Positions 1 to 6,999 of a DNA stretch of 8,253 nucleotides are shown piece after piece; the first letter of the stretch is position 1; each line of letters opens with the position of its first letter. A program made the translations under genes and the position numbers. Below the pieces are notes generated by a model. That model ran no database searches and was not told where the DNA came from. It was given only the letters and a program-made list of their open reading frames with translations. The stretch covers positions 1 through 8,253 of the forward strand of contig WFYH01000053.1 of assembly GCA_015490215.1 (NCBI GenBank). Direction: 5' to 3'. The stretch comes from Aquificaceae bacterium (GTDB taxonomy: Bacteria; Aquificota; Aquificia; Aquificales; Aquificaceae).

Positions 1-2276
1 AACCTCCCGAGCAAATTCTCTACCAAGAGGTTAACTTCTTCACCCGACAAACTACCCTGCAAACTCCTGAAAACAAGCCTAACACCTACACTCTTCTTGC
101 CTTCCCCTACCTTTTCGCCTGCAAAGATGTCAAAAACGCTTACCCTTTCCAACATATCTCCAAGCTGAGATCTGATCTCATTTATTAATTTACTCACGGA
201 GAGGTTTTTGTCCACAACCAGAGCCAGATCCCTTACCACGGGAGGATACTGGGAAAGTGCCCTGTAGGTCGGCAGCTTTTTACTCAAGATCTCGTGAAGG
301 TTCAGCTCCGCTACCAAAACGTCCCCTTTCAGTTCAAGGGATTGAGTTATCTCGGGATGGAGCTTACCCAGAAAGCCTATCTCTTTGTTTTCTAAAACAA
401 CCTTCGCTTGGGCGTGAGGGTGTAGGAAGGAAAGGGAAGCCTTTTCTATAGTGACTTCCCTACGCAGGAGGGAAACAACTCCCTGAACTATGTCTAAAAG
501 ATCGTAAGGGTCCCATACCTTTTCCGGGTAGCTCCTGCGGGTGCCCTTAAGGAGGATACCGAGGGTTTCCCTTTCCGAATTGGGGGTAAACACCTTTCCT
601 ATCTCAAAGATAGCCAAGTCGGTGTTGTATCTGCTTTCGTTGAGCTTGGCGGTTCTAAGGAGAGAGGGAAGCAGTGAGCTTCTCATGAACCTCTGGGTGG
701 GAACGAGGGGGTTAACTATCTCCACCTGCGGTAGAGGCAGACCCAAGAGCTTGTAAAGGTTGTCATCCTCAAAGGAAAGGTTCACCACCTCTGCAAGACC
801 TTTTCCTTGCAGGAATTTCCTGAGGTCGGTAAGGGGATCGCCCAAGCCCTTTGCGTAGGCGGGGAGCCTGAGCTCTTGAGCAGGAAAGGAGTAGTAGCCC
901 TCTACCCTCATTATCTCTTCAATTACGTCTACGTCCCTTCCCATATCAAAGCTCCTGTGGGAGGGAACGAGCACCTCAATGCCGCACCTTTTCACCTCGT
1001 GGGGTATTTCTAGGGCGGTGAGTATTTCCTTTACCCTTTCCTTGTCGTAAGACCTTCCCGCATACCTGATAAACTTTCCTAAGGCGAGAAAGACTTTTTT
1101 GGGTTTGTAGGGTTCCCTGTAGTTGTCGGTTACACCCTCCACAAATCCTCCCGCAAGCCTCAGGATGAGATCAACCGCCCTGTCTTGTGCTATGGGAAGA
1201 GCTTCTATGTCGGTGTTCCTTTCGAACCTGTAGCTGCTTTCGGTCTTGAGACCGAGCTCCTTTGAAGACCTCCTCACACGTATGGGGTCAAAGTAGGCAG
1301 CTTCCAAGAGGATATCCTTTGTATCGGAGGTAACCGCACTCTCCAGCCCGCCCATCACCCCTGCCACCGCAACGGGCTTCATCTCGTCGGCTATTACAAG
1401 CACCTCCTCCGAAAGCTCTCTCTCTTCCCCATCAAGGGTGGTTATCTTCTCACCGACCCTTGCGCTCCTTACGATTATGCCCCCATCAAGCTTGGAAAGG
1501 TCAAAGGCGTGTAGGGGTTGCCCTTCCTGAAGCATTATGTAGTTGGTAACGTCAACCACGTTGCTTATGGGTCTTAGACCGCACTGCCAAAGCCTTTTCC
1601 TGATCCACAGGGGTGACTCCTCTACACGAATCTCCCTGATAACTACACCCCTATATCTTTTGCAGTCTCCATCTTCAATCTTTACGGGAATTCCTCCGCC
1701 CTCAGAAAAGCTGACTTCCTTCCTCTCTTTTTTCTTCAAACCGAACAGGGCGCTGAGCTCCCTCGCAAGCCCCTTTATGCTGAGAAGGTCACCCCTGTTA
1801 GGCGTCAGGTCAAGCTCTATTATCTTTTCCCCAAAGCCTAAAACTTTCCCCGCATCCGTCCCCGCAGCCGCCTCATCCCGAAAGGTTATCACCCCCTCTG
1901 AGGTTTCCTCAAGACCGAGATCCTTAGCCGAAAGGAGAACCCCTCTGGATTTAATATCTCCGAAGTTCTTTTCCTTTACAGGGGTTTCCCCTACCCTTCC
2001 TCCCGCCAGAGCCACTATCACGCCGTCCCCCGGCTCCACCTTGGGATCTGCGGTCACCACATCCACAACTTCCCCTACATCTACCTTCAGCAGGAAGAGG
2101 TTTTCTCCGAAGGACTTTTTCTCCAAAACCTTTCCTATAAATACCCTTTCAAGTTCTATACCGAAGGTGTGGACTTCCGCCTCCACGCTCTTGAGAGAAA
2201 GTTCTTCGGCTATCCTTTCGGCGTCTAAATCTTCTAAACAAACGAACTCTTCAAGCCAGCTGAGGGGAACACGCAT
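1..2276 (-). CDS. pheT: Phenylalanyl-tRNA synthetase beta subunit, 3' end cut by window edge
   Basis: PheT pairs with PheS as an (alpha-beta)2 cytosolic enzyme that charges tRNA-Phe; the beta subunit binds tRNA and edits mischarged Tyr-tRNA-Phe. I translated the minus strand from ATG at 2276 (MRVPLSWLEEF) and found 758 codons open to the edge. Visible domains are: an EMAP/OB-type tRNA-binding domain (about 44-147); the LTPNR motif at 157-161; the B3/B4 editing domain (about 205-360) with PLHAFD (His257), AGVMGG and LLEAA (Glu325); SYRFER at 348-353; a B5 domain (about 394-466); the catalytic-like core; and a C-terminal FDX-ACB domain from about 669 with YPPVVRDLALVVD. Typical length is near 780-800, so only about 10-30 residues should be missing. 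The gene lies 19 bases after motB2 on the same strand, not next to pheS. There is no Shine-Dalgarno sequence, but TATAAT ends 8 bases before the ATG. Identity is very secure. Confidence 0.97.
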   Translation of the reverse strand, partial: MRVPLSWLEEFVCLEDLDAERIAEELSLKSVEAEVHTFGIELERVFIGKVLEKKSFGENLFLLKVDVGEVVDVVTADPKVEPGDGVIVALAGGRVGETPVKEKNFGDIKSRGVLLSAKDLGLEETSEGVITFRDEAAAGTDAGKVLGFGEKIIELDLTPNRGDLLSIKGLARELSALFGLKKKERKEVSFSEGGGIPVKIEDGDCKRYRGVVIREIRVEESPLWIRKRLWQCGLRPISNVVDVTNYIMLQEGQPLHAFDLSKLDGGIIVRSARVGEKITTLDGEERELSEEVLVIADEMKPVAVAGVMGGLESAVTSDTKDILLEAAYFDPIRVRRSSKELGLKTESSYRFERNTDIEALPIAQDRAVDLILRLAGGFVEGVTDNYREPYKPKKVFLALGKFIRYAGRSYDKERVKEILTALEIPHEVKRCGIEVLVPSHRSFDMGRDVDVIEEIMRVEGYYSFPAQELRLPAYAKGLGDPLTDLRKFLQGKGLAEVVNLSFEDDNLYKLLGLPLPQVEIVNPLVPTQRFMRSSLLPSLLRTAKLNESRYNTDLAIFEIGKVFTPNSERETLGILLKGTRRSYPEKVWDPYDLLDIVQGVVSLLRREVTIEKASLSFLHPHAQAKVVLENKEIGFLGKLHPEITQSLELKGDVLVAELNLHEILSKKLPTYRALSQYPPVVRDLALVVDKNLSVSKLINEIRSQLGDMLERVSVFDIFAGEKVGEGKKSVGVRLVFRSLQGSLSGEEVNLLVENLLGR

Positions 2277-2284
2277 GGAAAGAA

Positions 2285-2290
2285 ATTATA
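2285..2290 (-). promoter_or_regulatory. Perfect -10 hexamer just ahead of pheT
   Basis: Reading leftward, the motB2-pheT gap carries TATAAT at 2290-2285. It is followed by TTCTTTCC-type sequence and the pheT ATG at 2276, so only 8 bases separate the box from the start codon. A sigma-70 start about 7 bases downstream would fall on or next to the A of ATG, giving a leaderless pheT mRNA. No purine-rich ribosome binding site is present. A -35 box at normal spacing, inside the end of motB2, is poor (CGCAAA at 17 bases), which lowers confidence. The A/T-rich gap could be chance. Confidence 0.4.
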
Positions 2291-2295
2291 AAATC

Positions 2296-2973
2296 CTACC
2301 GCCTCGGTTTGCGCAGGCTTATAAAAAGCTCCACCCTGTTGTTTCTTTCCATCAAAACGGGCTGTCTCCAAGTGTAGAGGGGTCTCAGATCCGCATAACC
2401 TGCTGCCGCAAGCCTCTTTGGATCAACTCCTTCCCTCTCTAAAAACCTCACCACCTCGGTAGCTCTTCTAAGGGAAAGCTCCCACTTATCCCTTACGTAG
2501 GGATCCTTTATCTCCACAAGCCTGCTTACGTGCCCCTCAACCCTGATGAAGGTGTTCTCGGGGAGTCTTTTGAGAACCTCAGCTACCTGTCTGAGAGCTT
2601 CACGGGCTTTGGGGGTGAGCCTGTAGCTTCCGTCCTCAAAGAAGATCTTGTCAAAAAGGCGGAGCTTCACAAAGTCGGAAGTAATCACAATCTGGTAAGC
2701 CCACGGGGGTAAGACTTTCTGAAGACGTCTTCTTATCTTCAGGGCAACGTCCTTCGGATAGGGGTTTACCGGCTCTATAATTGAGGTTTTCCTAATGAAG
2801 AACTGTCTCTCGGTTTGGAAGAAGGAAAGAAACTTTTCTATCTGGGTAATGTCAAGGCTGCTCATAGCGTATATGAGGATGAAGAAGGTAAGGAGCAGGG
2901 ACATAAGATCGCTGAAGGAGGTAAGCCACGCTGGGGGTTTTTTACACTCCTCCTCCTTTTTCTTGAACGCCAT
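2296..2973 (-). CDS. motB2: Second MotB-type flagellar stator protein with a degenerate peptidoglycan-binding site
   Basis: A 225-residue MotB-family protein. It has a short charged cytoplasmic N-terminus and one membrane helix (about residues 17-39) containing SFSDLMSLLLTFF, where Asp22 is the ion-carrying aspartate. A possible plug helix (about 41-55) and a linker follow, then a periplasmic OmpA/MotB C-terminal domain (about 96-219). The domain keeps KWELSLRRA (Arg170) and AAAGYADLRP. However, GHTD is replaced by GHVS (Ser150 in place of the diaminopimelate-binding Asp), SNWELS by DKWELS, and NRR by NNR. Its first 38 codons nearly repeat those of motB1. The start is well supported: AGGAG at 2983-2979 overlaps the motB1 stop and sits 5 bases from ATG. 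It probably works with the upstream MotA, either as a homodimer or with MotB1; that is inference. The name follows the Aquifex motB1/motB2 usage as I recall it. Confidence 0.92.
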   Translation of the reverse strand: MAFKKKEEECKKPPAWLTSFSDLMSLLLTFFILIYAMSSLDITQIEKFLSFFQTERQFFIRKTSIIEPVNPYPKDVALKIRRRLQKVLPPWAYQIVITSDFVKLRLFDKIFFEDGSYRLTPKAREALRQVAEVLKRLPENTFIRVEGHVSRLVEIKDPYVRDKWELSLRRATEVVRFLEREGVDPKRLAAAGYADLRPLYTWRQPVLMERNNRVELFISLRKPRR

Positions 2974-2978
2974 CTTAT

Positions 2979-2983
2979 CTCCT
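2979..2983 (-). promoter_or_regulatory. Shine-Dalgarno sequence of motB2, overlapping the motB1 stop
   Basis: AGGAG on the minus strand sits 5 bases before the motB2 ATG and shares its first base with the end of the motB1 TGA. It is the clearest ribosome binding site in the window. It fixes the motB2 start and suggests translational coupling to motB1. Confidence 0.8.
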
Positions 2984-3687
2984 CACGGGTTCAGCTTTAC
3001 ACAGAACTCTATCCTTCTGTTCTTTGCCCTGTTTTCGGGTGTGTCATTTGGTGCTATGGGGTGATGTTCTCCGTAGCCTACTGCAGAGAGGAGATCCTTG
3101 GGATATCCACAGCTTATAAAGAGCTTAAGAACGTTTATAGCCCTTGCGGCGGAAAGCTCCCAGTTGGAAGGGTAACGGGGCGTTGAGACGGGCAGGTCGT
3201 CAGTGTAACCCTCTATGGTTATCGGGAGGGAAAAGGGTTTGAGCCTTTCACAAAGCTGAAGGATAAGCTCCTTAGCGTGAGGGTATGGAGCCTCGGAACC
3301 GACCGGGAAGATTCTCTCCGTGTTTACCCTCAGCTTCATACAGGTCCCCGTGATAAAAAAATCGGAGTCTACCCCCATACTCTGGAGCTTGTTCTTTATT
3401 GATCTCATCTCCCTCTTTAGCTCCGCAAACTTTTTTACCCTCAGGTGCATGTTTTCAAACTCAATGGGTATACGGGAGTCTTTAAGGGACCCTCCCTCGG
3501 AAAATATAACTTGCCTGCCACCGAGGGCTTCAATTATCCCCTTGAGGACCTGATAGAACTTTTCAAGGGATATTATGCTCATGGAGTAAAGAAGGATAAA
3601 AAAGGTAAGCAGTAAGGACATAAGATCTCCGAAAGAAGTAAGCCATGCGGGGGGTTTCTTGCACTCTTCCTTTTTTTTAAAAGCCAT
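2983..3687 (-). CDS. motB1: Flagellar stator protein MotB (canonical copy)
   Basis: A 234-residue inner-membrane stator subunit that with MotA forms the ion channel and anchors it to peptidoglycan. A lysine-rich N-terminus leads into one membrane helix (about 16-38) with SFGDLMSLLLTFFILLYS; Asp21 is the ion-binding residue. An amphipathic plug-like segment (about 41-57) and a linker precede the OmpA-like domain (about 115-232). That domain has the full signature: GYTDD (Asp163), YPSNWELSAARA (Arg182), AVGYGEHHPIAPND and NRRIE, so diaminopimelate binding should be intact. DLMSLL plus LL-S resembles sodium-type PomB more than proton-type MotB. The start overlaps the motA stop by one base (TAATG), with GAGG 7 bases upstream. 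There are four periplasmic cysteines (116, 146, 193, 229), absent from MotB2. A run of eight A bases lies at codons 4-6. Confidence 0.96.
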   Translation of the reverse strand: MAFKKKEECKKPPAWLTSFGDLMSLLLTFFILLYSMSIISLEKFYQVLKGIIEALGGRQVIFSEGGSLKDSRIPIEFENMHLRVKKFAELKREMRSIKNKLQSMGVDSDFFITGTCMKLRVNTERIFPVGSEAPYPHAKELILQLCERLKPFSLPITIEGYTDDLPVSTPRYPSNWELSAARAINVLKLFISCGYPKDLLSAVGYGEHHPIAPNDTPENRAKNRRIEFCVKLNP

Positions 3688-4451
3688 TAGGCTTCCTCAG
3701 CAACCTCAACGCCGAGCATGATGGAGAGGGACTGCCTGAGGATGTTGGGGTTTACACCCCTCTGTATGCCCTCTATCGCCATGAGGTAAATGTTCTTGTA
3801 AAGGATTTCCGTATCCTTGATCTTCTTAAGCTTGCTTGCCACGGGTATAGCAAAGGCGTTCGCAAGTATGGCTCCGTAGAGGGTGGTTATCAAAGCCACA
3901 GCCATACCCGGACCCAAAGCGGAGGGGTCGTTCAGGTTCTGGAGCATCTGTATAAGTCCTATGAGCGTTCCTATCATCCCAAAGGCGGGGAAGAGATCTC
4001 CCAGCCTCTCCCAAACCGCCACGTTGGTGCCTAACTTCTCATCAAGCTGGGCTATTGCCCCCTCGGCGCTCGCTTTTATCTCTTCCATCTCTAAACCGTC
4101 TACGAGCATCCTTATCATGTCCCCCAAGAGGGGATCCCTCTGGTAGTAGGTCTCTATCTCCGACTCAAGGGCTAAAATTCCTTCCTTCCTGACCTTTCCG
4201 GCTATCTCCGAAAGGAACTCCACCGTTTCCACGGGGTCGGGCGGTTTCCACAAAAAGGCATCCTTTATTGAAGTGACTCCCGCAATGAAATCCTTGAGGC
4301 TAAAACCTCCCAAGGAAGCTGCCATTCCTCCCCCTACGACAATAAGGATTGAGGGGATGTTGATAAAAGCACCCGGACTTCCCCCCATTATTATGGAGAC
4401 TATGATCAGCACGAAGGCAATCGCTATACCGATAATCGTGCCCGGATCCAT
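3687..4451 (-). CDS. motA: Flagellar stator protein MotA, PomA-like
   Basis: A 254-residue inner-membrane protein; five copies surround a MotB dimer and convert ion flow into flagellar torque by acting on FliG. Four membrane helices are visible (about 4-22, 30-48, 151-170, 181-205). The long cytoplasmic loop between helices 2 and 3 carries the conserved charged torque segment RKEGILALE (Arg88, Glu90, Glu96). Helix 3 has FPAFGMIGTLIGLI with Pro155, and helix 4 has GPGMAVALITTLYGA followed by Pro203. The double Thr189-Thr190 and FGMIGTL closely match sodium-type PomA/MotP, so Na+ coupling is likely. I recall that the Aquifex aeolicus stator was reported to be sodium-driven. MotA is the first gene of the leftward operon and is followed by motB1 with a one-base overlap. 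No strong Shine-Dalgarno precedes ATG at 4451. A sigma-28-like promoter may lie upstream. Confidence 0.97.
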   Translation of the reverse strand: MDPGTIIGIAIAFVLIIVSIIMGGSPGAFINIPSILIVVGGGMAASLGGFSLKDFIAGVTSIKDAFLWKPPDPVETVEFLSEIAGKVRKEGILALESEIETYYQRDPLLGDMIRMLVDGLEMEEIKASAEGAIAQLDEKLGTNVAVWERLGDLFPAFGMIGTLIGLIQMLQNLNDPSALGPGMAVALITTLYGAILANAFAIPVASKLKKIKDTEILYKNIYLMAIEGIQRGVNPNILRQSLSIMLGVEVAEEA

Positions 4452-4460
4452 CTCACTGAG

Positions 4461-4487
4461 TTAATAAATCGGAATATCACCTATAAT
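4461..4487 (+). promoter_or_regulatory. Sigma-70-like promoter of rnr
   Basis: A perfect TATAAT lies at 4482-4487, only 9 bases before the rnr ATG at 4497. A weak -35-like TTAATA (4461-4466, four of six matches) precedes it with a short 15-base spacer. The predicted start falls at about 4494-4497, so the mRNA would have almost no leader, which agrees with the lack of a Shine-Dalgarno sequence before the ATG. Confidence 0.5.
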
Positions 4488-4490
4488 TTA
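4466..4490 (-). promoter_or_regulatory. Possible sigma-28 (FliA) promoter of motA
   Basis: Reading leftward, the motA upstream region has TAAATTAT (4490-4483), a 9-base gap, then TCCGATTT (4473-4466), and ATG 14 bases later. The CCGAT core matches the flagellar sigma-28 -10 element GCCGATAA, and TAAA matches its -35. The spacing is about two bases short and the last two -10 bases differ. motAB genes are commonly FliA-dependent, so the context supports it. It overlaps the rnr promoter on the other strand. Confidence 0.35.
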
Positions 4491-4496
4491 AAGCAC

Positions 4497-6614
4497 ATGG
4501 CCCAAGAGGAAAAGAGTATCTCGGAGAGGGAAGTCATAGACCTTCTGAAGAGGCGCAAAAAACCCGTTGCCTTCCTTCAGATCGCAAAGCTCCTCGGAAT
4601 AAGCAAGAAGGAAAGAAAAAAACTCAAAAAGATCCTAAAAAAGCTCAAAAAGGAAGGAAAGCTCAAGGTCGTCTCAGGGAAGTTCTTATGGCTCGGGGAA
4701 GACATAGTAGTGGGCAAGGTGATCCCCTACCCTGCGGGCTTTGGTTTTCTTGAAGTGGAGGGGAGAAAGAAGGACATATACATTCCCCACTTTGAGATGG
4801 CAAAGGTCATGGGAGGGGACTTGGTCAGGGCAAAGGTGGTTGAATTCAGAGGTAAAAAAGAGGTCAGGATCCTGAAGGTCTTAAAAAGAGCCAAAAAGGA
4901 AATCGTAGGTAAGGTGGTAAAGGAGGAAGAAGGGTGCCTTTTAGAACCCCTTGACGAGAACGGACACCTGAGGTTTGTCCTTTCCAAAAAGGAATGCGCA
5001 AAGCTAAAGGAAGGAACAGTAGTTGTAGCACGTATAACCCAATTTCCGACCTCCAAGACCCTCCCGAGGGCTAAGGTAAAGGAGATTCTCGGAGATCCCA
5101 AGGAGAAGTTCCTTGCCATAGAGCTTCTCATAAGGAAATACAGACTACCTACTTCCTACCCATCTGCCGTTCTGAAAGAGGTTGAGGATATACCCGATAC
5201 TATCCCCCTCGAAGAGATAGAAAGGAGAAGGGATCTCAGGGGTCAGCTCTGTTTTACCATAGACCCAGAAAAGGCTAAAGATTACGACGATGCAGTTGCT
5301 ATTGAGCTAACGCCGGAGGGCAACTTCCGCCTCTTTGTGCACATAGCGGACGTCTCCTATTACGTTAGACCCGGAACCTCTTTGGACAAGGAAGCTTACA
5401 AGAGGGGCTTTACCTTTTACCTTCCGGATAGAGCAATACATATGCTTCCGGAGAAGCTCTCCGCAGACCTTTGCAGCCTCAGACCCGATGAAGATAGGCT
5501 TGCCTTCACCTGCGAGATGGTCTTTGATAGAAAGGGAGAGCTCGTCTTTTACGACATTTACGAGAGCGTTATAAGGAGCAAGGCAAGGCTTACTTACAAC
5601 GAAGCCCTTTCCCTTATCGTCGGAGATCCGGCCCTTGAGAGCAAATATCCGGATCTCGTTAAACCCCTGCGCCTCATGGAGGATCTTTACAGGATCTTGA
5701 GCAGGAGAAGGTGGGAAAGGGGGAGCATAGACTTTGACCTGCCCGAGGCGGAGGTTATAGTGGACGAGTTCGGAGAACCCACAGCTGTGGTTCCCTACGA
5801 GCGCCACATCGCTCACAAGATAATAGAGCAGTTTATGATATCCGCCAACGAGACCGTTGCTATGCACCTTGAAAACACCGCCTACCCCTGCCTATACAGG
5901 GTTCATGAACCTCCCGACGAAGAGAGAGTTGAAAACCTTTTGGAGATCTTGGCGGGACTCGGCTACAAGGTGAAGAGACCCAAAGAGTTTCACCCCAAGT
6001 TCTTCCAGAGGATTATAGAGGACTTCGAGGGTAGACCCGAGGAACAGCTTATAAGGTTTTTGACCCTCAGGGCAATGAGCAGGGCAAAATACAGCCCCCA
6101 CAACGTGGGTCACTTCGGTCTGGCTTCCGACCACTACGCTCACTTTACCTCACCCATAAGGAGGTATCCCGACATCATAGTCCACAGGCTCCTGAAGATG
6201 TCCTTAAGAGGTGAAGCGATAGATTACAACAGTTGGATTGACTACCTTGAAGAGGCGGGAAAGCACCTCTCGGATCAGGAAAGACTCGCCGACGAGGTGG
6301 AGTGGGAAGCAATAGACATACTCAAAGCCCGCTTCATGAGGTCAAAGATAGGAGAAACCTTTGAGGGGATCATAACAGGTGTTACCCAGTTCGGCTTCTT
6401 TGTAGAAATCAAAGAAAACCTCGTTGAGGGGCTGGTCAGGATTGACACCCTAACCGACGACGACTACGTCTACGACGAACCTGCCCACAGGTTGGTGGGT
6501 GTGAAAACCGGTAAAGTATACAGGCTTGGAGACTTGGTAAAGGTAAAGGTGGTAAGGGTAGACGAGGAGAGGGGAAAGATAGATCTCATCCTTGACGAAG
6601 AAAGTCAAGAATGA
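4497..6614 (+). CDS. rnr: Ribonuclease R (VacB), 3'-5' exoribonuclease
   Basis: A 705-residue cytosolic RNase II/R-family enzyme that degrades structured RNA processively from the 3' end, releasing 5'-nucleotides; it acts in mRNA, rRNA and tmRNA-linked turnover. Domains in order are: a Lys-rich winged-helix N-terminus (about 8-66); two cold-shock OB domains (about 70-128 with [17 protein letters not shown], and about 135-198); the RNB catalytic domain (about 246-570); and an S1 domain (about 617-698 with [11 protein letters not shown]). The metal-binding site is [14 protein letters not shown], with Asp256, Asp262, Asp264 and Asp265. The RNB end has [18 protein letters not shown]. The helix-turn-helix start favours RNase R over RNase II. 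It lacks the long lysine-rich tail of the E. coli enzyme. It is transcribed away from motA and overlaps the convergent Nudix gene by 29 bases. No Shine-Dalgarno is seen. Confidence 0.97.
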   Translation: MAQEEKSISEREVIDLLKRRKKPVAFLQIAKLLGISKKERKKLKKILKKLKKEGKLKVVSGKFLWLGEDIVVGKVIPYPAGFGFLEVEGRKKDIYIPHFEMAKVMGGDLVRAKVVEFRGKKEVRILKVLKRAKKEIVGKVVKEEEGCLLEPLDENGHLRFVLSKKECAKLKEGTVVVARITQFPTSKTLPRAKVKEILGDPKEKFLAIELLIRKYRLPTSYPSAVLKEVEDIPDTIPLEEIERRRDLRGQLCFTIDPEKAKDYDDAVAIELTPEGNFRLFVHIADVSYYVRPGTSLDKEAYKRGFTFYLPDRAIHMLPEKLSADLCSLRPDEDRLAFTCEMVFDRKGELVFYDIYESVIRSKARLTYNEALSLIVGDPALESKYPDLVKPLRLMEDLYRILSRRRWERGSIDFDLPEAEVIVDEFGEPTAVVPYERHIAHKIIEQFMISANETVAMHLENTAYPCLYRVHEPPDEERVENLLEILAGLGYKVKRPKEFHPKFFQRIIEDFEGRPEEQLIRFLTLRAMSRAKYSPHNVGHFGLASDHYAHFTSPIRRYPDIIVHRLLKMSLRGEAIDYNSWIDYLEEAGKHLSDQERLADEVEWEAIDILKARFMRSKIGETFEGIITGVTQFGFFVEIKENLVEGLVRIDTLTDDDYVYDEPAHRLVGVKTGKVYRLGDLVKVKVVRVDEERGKIDLILDEESQE

Positions 6615-6999
6615 TCCTCTTGTGGTCAAAGACGAGCTTGTCCAAGGGGATCTCTTCAAGTTTGAAGACCCTCACCTTCTTTGCGTCGCTACCCGCCTCA
6701 GGGGTGCCTTGGGCGTCACCTACGAACACTACAGAGACTACATGGAAGCGGGGATCCCTGTCGGGATCGGAGTAGACACCAAGCAGACGAGATAGGGTAA
6801 CCTCAAGACCCGTTTCCTCTTTCATCTCCCTCACAGCCGCCTCTTCTACCGATTCGCCTTCCTCTACAAACCCCCCGGGCAGGGCAAGACCCATGGGCGG
6901 GTTCTTCCTCTCTATCAAGACTATACCTTTGAAACGTTCACCTTCCCAAAGCCTTATTATCACATCCGTTGCTAAGAGGGGCGTTCTGGGTCTAAACAT
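6586..6999 (-). CDS. Nudix hydrolase, ADP-ribose pyrophosphatase-like
   Basis: A 137-residue cytosolic Nudix-family protein, expected to hydrolyse a nucleoside diphosphate linked to another group, using Mg2+. The Nudix box GX5EX7REUXEEXGU is complete at residues 43-65: GFVEEGE, then REMKEETGL with Arg57, Glu58, Glu61 and Glu62. It is preceded by the usual [10 protein letters not shown]. The C-terminal part, with [11 protein letters not shown] and [11 protein letters not shown], resembles small ADP-ribose pyrophosphatase/NudF-YjhB-type members, but the substrate cannot be set from sequence. ATG at 6999 overlaps the stop of the upstream unknown gene by 8 bases, with a weak AAGG just before it, so it is likely translated by coupling. 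It is the last gene of a leftward operon. Its stop lies inside the rnr coding end, with no typical terminator visible. Confidence 0.93.
   Translation of the reverse strand: MFRPRTPLLATDVIIRLWEGERFKGIVLIERKNPPMGLALPGGFVEEGESVEEAAVREMKEETGLEVTLSRLLGVYSDPDRDPRFHVVSVVFVGDAQGTPEAGSDAKKVRVFKLEEIPLDKLVFDHKRIILDFLRQG
6591..6609. other. Small inverted repeat in the rnr/Nudix overlap
   Basis: CTTGAC (6591-6596), a 7-base loop and GTCAAG (6604-6609) make a perfect 6-base-pair stem inside the shared 3' ends of the two convergent genes. No T-run follows on either strand, so it is not a typical intrinsic terminator. It may be a weak bidirectional stop, an RNA 3'-end barrier, or chance. Confidence 0.25.

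Noticed and set aside
1543..2442. A 299-codon open frame on the plus strand
   Set aside because: It lies antisense to pheT and the end of motB2, both certain genes. Its translation is a Ser/Thr/Pro-rich string with no domain, as expected from the opposite strand of a coding region.
2296..2973. motB2 as a pseudogene
   Set aside because: The frame is intact, has the best ribosome binding site in the window, and keeps the ion-binding Asp and most of the OmpA-like fold. Its differences are clustered substitutions, not decay.
2815..3186. A 123-codon plus-strand open frame across the motB1/motB2 junction
   Set aside because: It is the reverse side of two conserved MotB coding regions and spans their junction; nothing in it resembles a protein family.
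3671..3678. Run of eight A bases (minus strand) at codons 4-6 of motB1, containing A AAA AAG as in slippery frameshift sites
   Set aside because: A shift here would soon meet a stop in the -1 frame and give a short nonsense peptide, and motB2 breaks the run with synonymous changes. It is explained by the Lys-Lys-Lys codons; phase variation remains possible but unsupported.
5307..5867. A 186-codon open frame on the minus strand
   Set aside because: It is antisense to the RNB catalytic domain of rnr, which is fully conserved in the plus frame. The antisense translation shows no family motif and no ribosome binding site.
6591..6609. Intrinsic bidirectional terminator between rnr and the Nudix gene
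   Set aside because: The stem is only 6 base pairs with moderate GC and no T-run on either side, and it lies inside both coding regions. It is kept only as a low-confidence inverted repeat.
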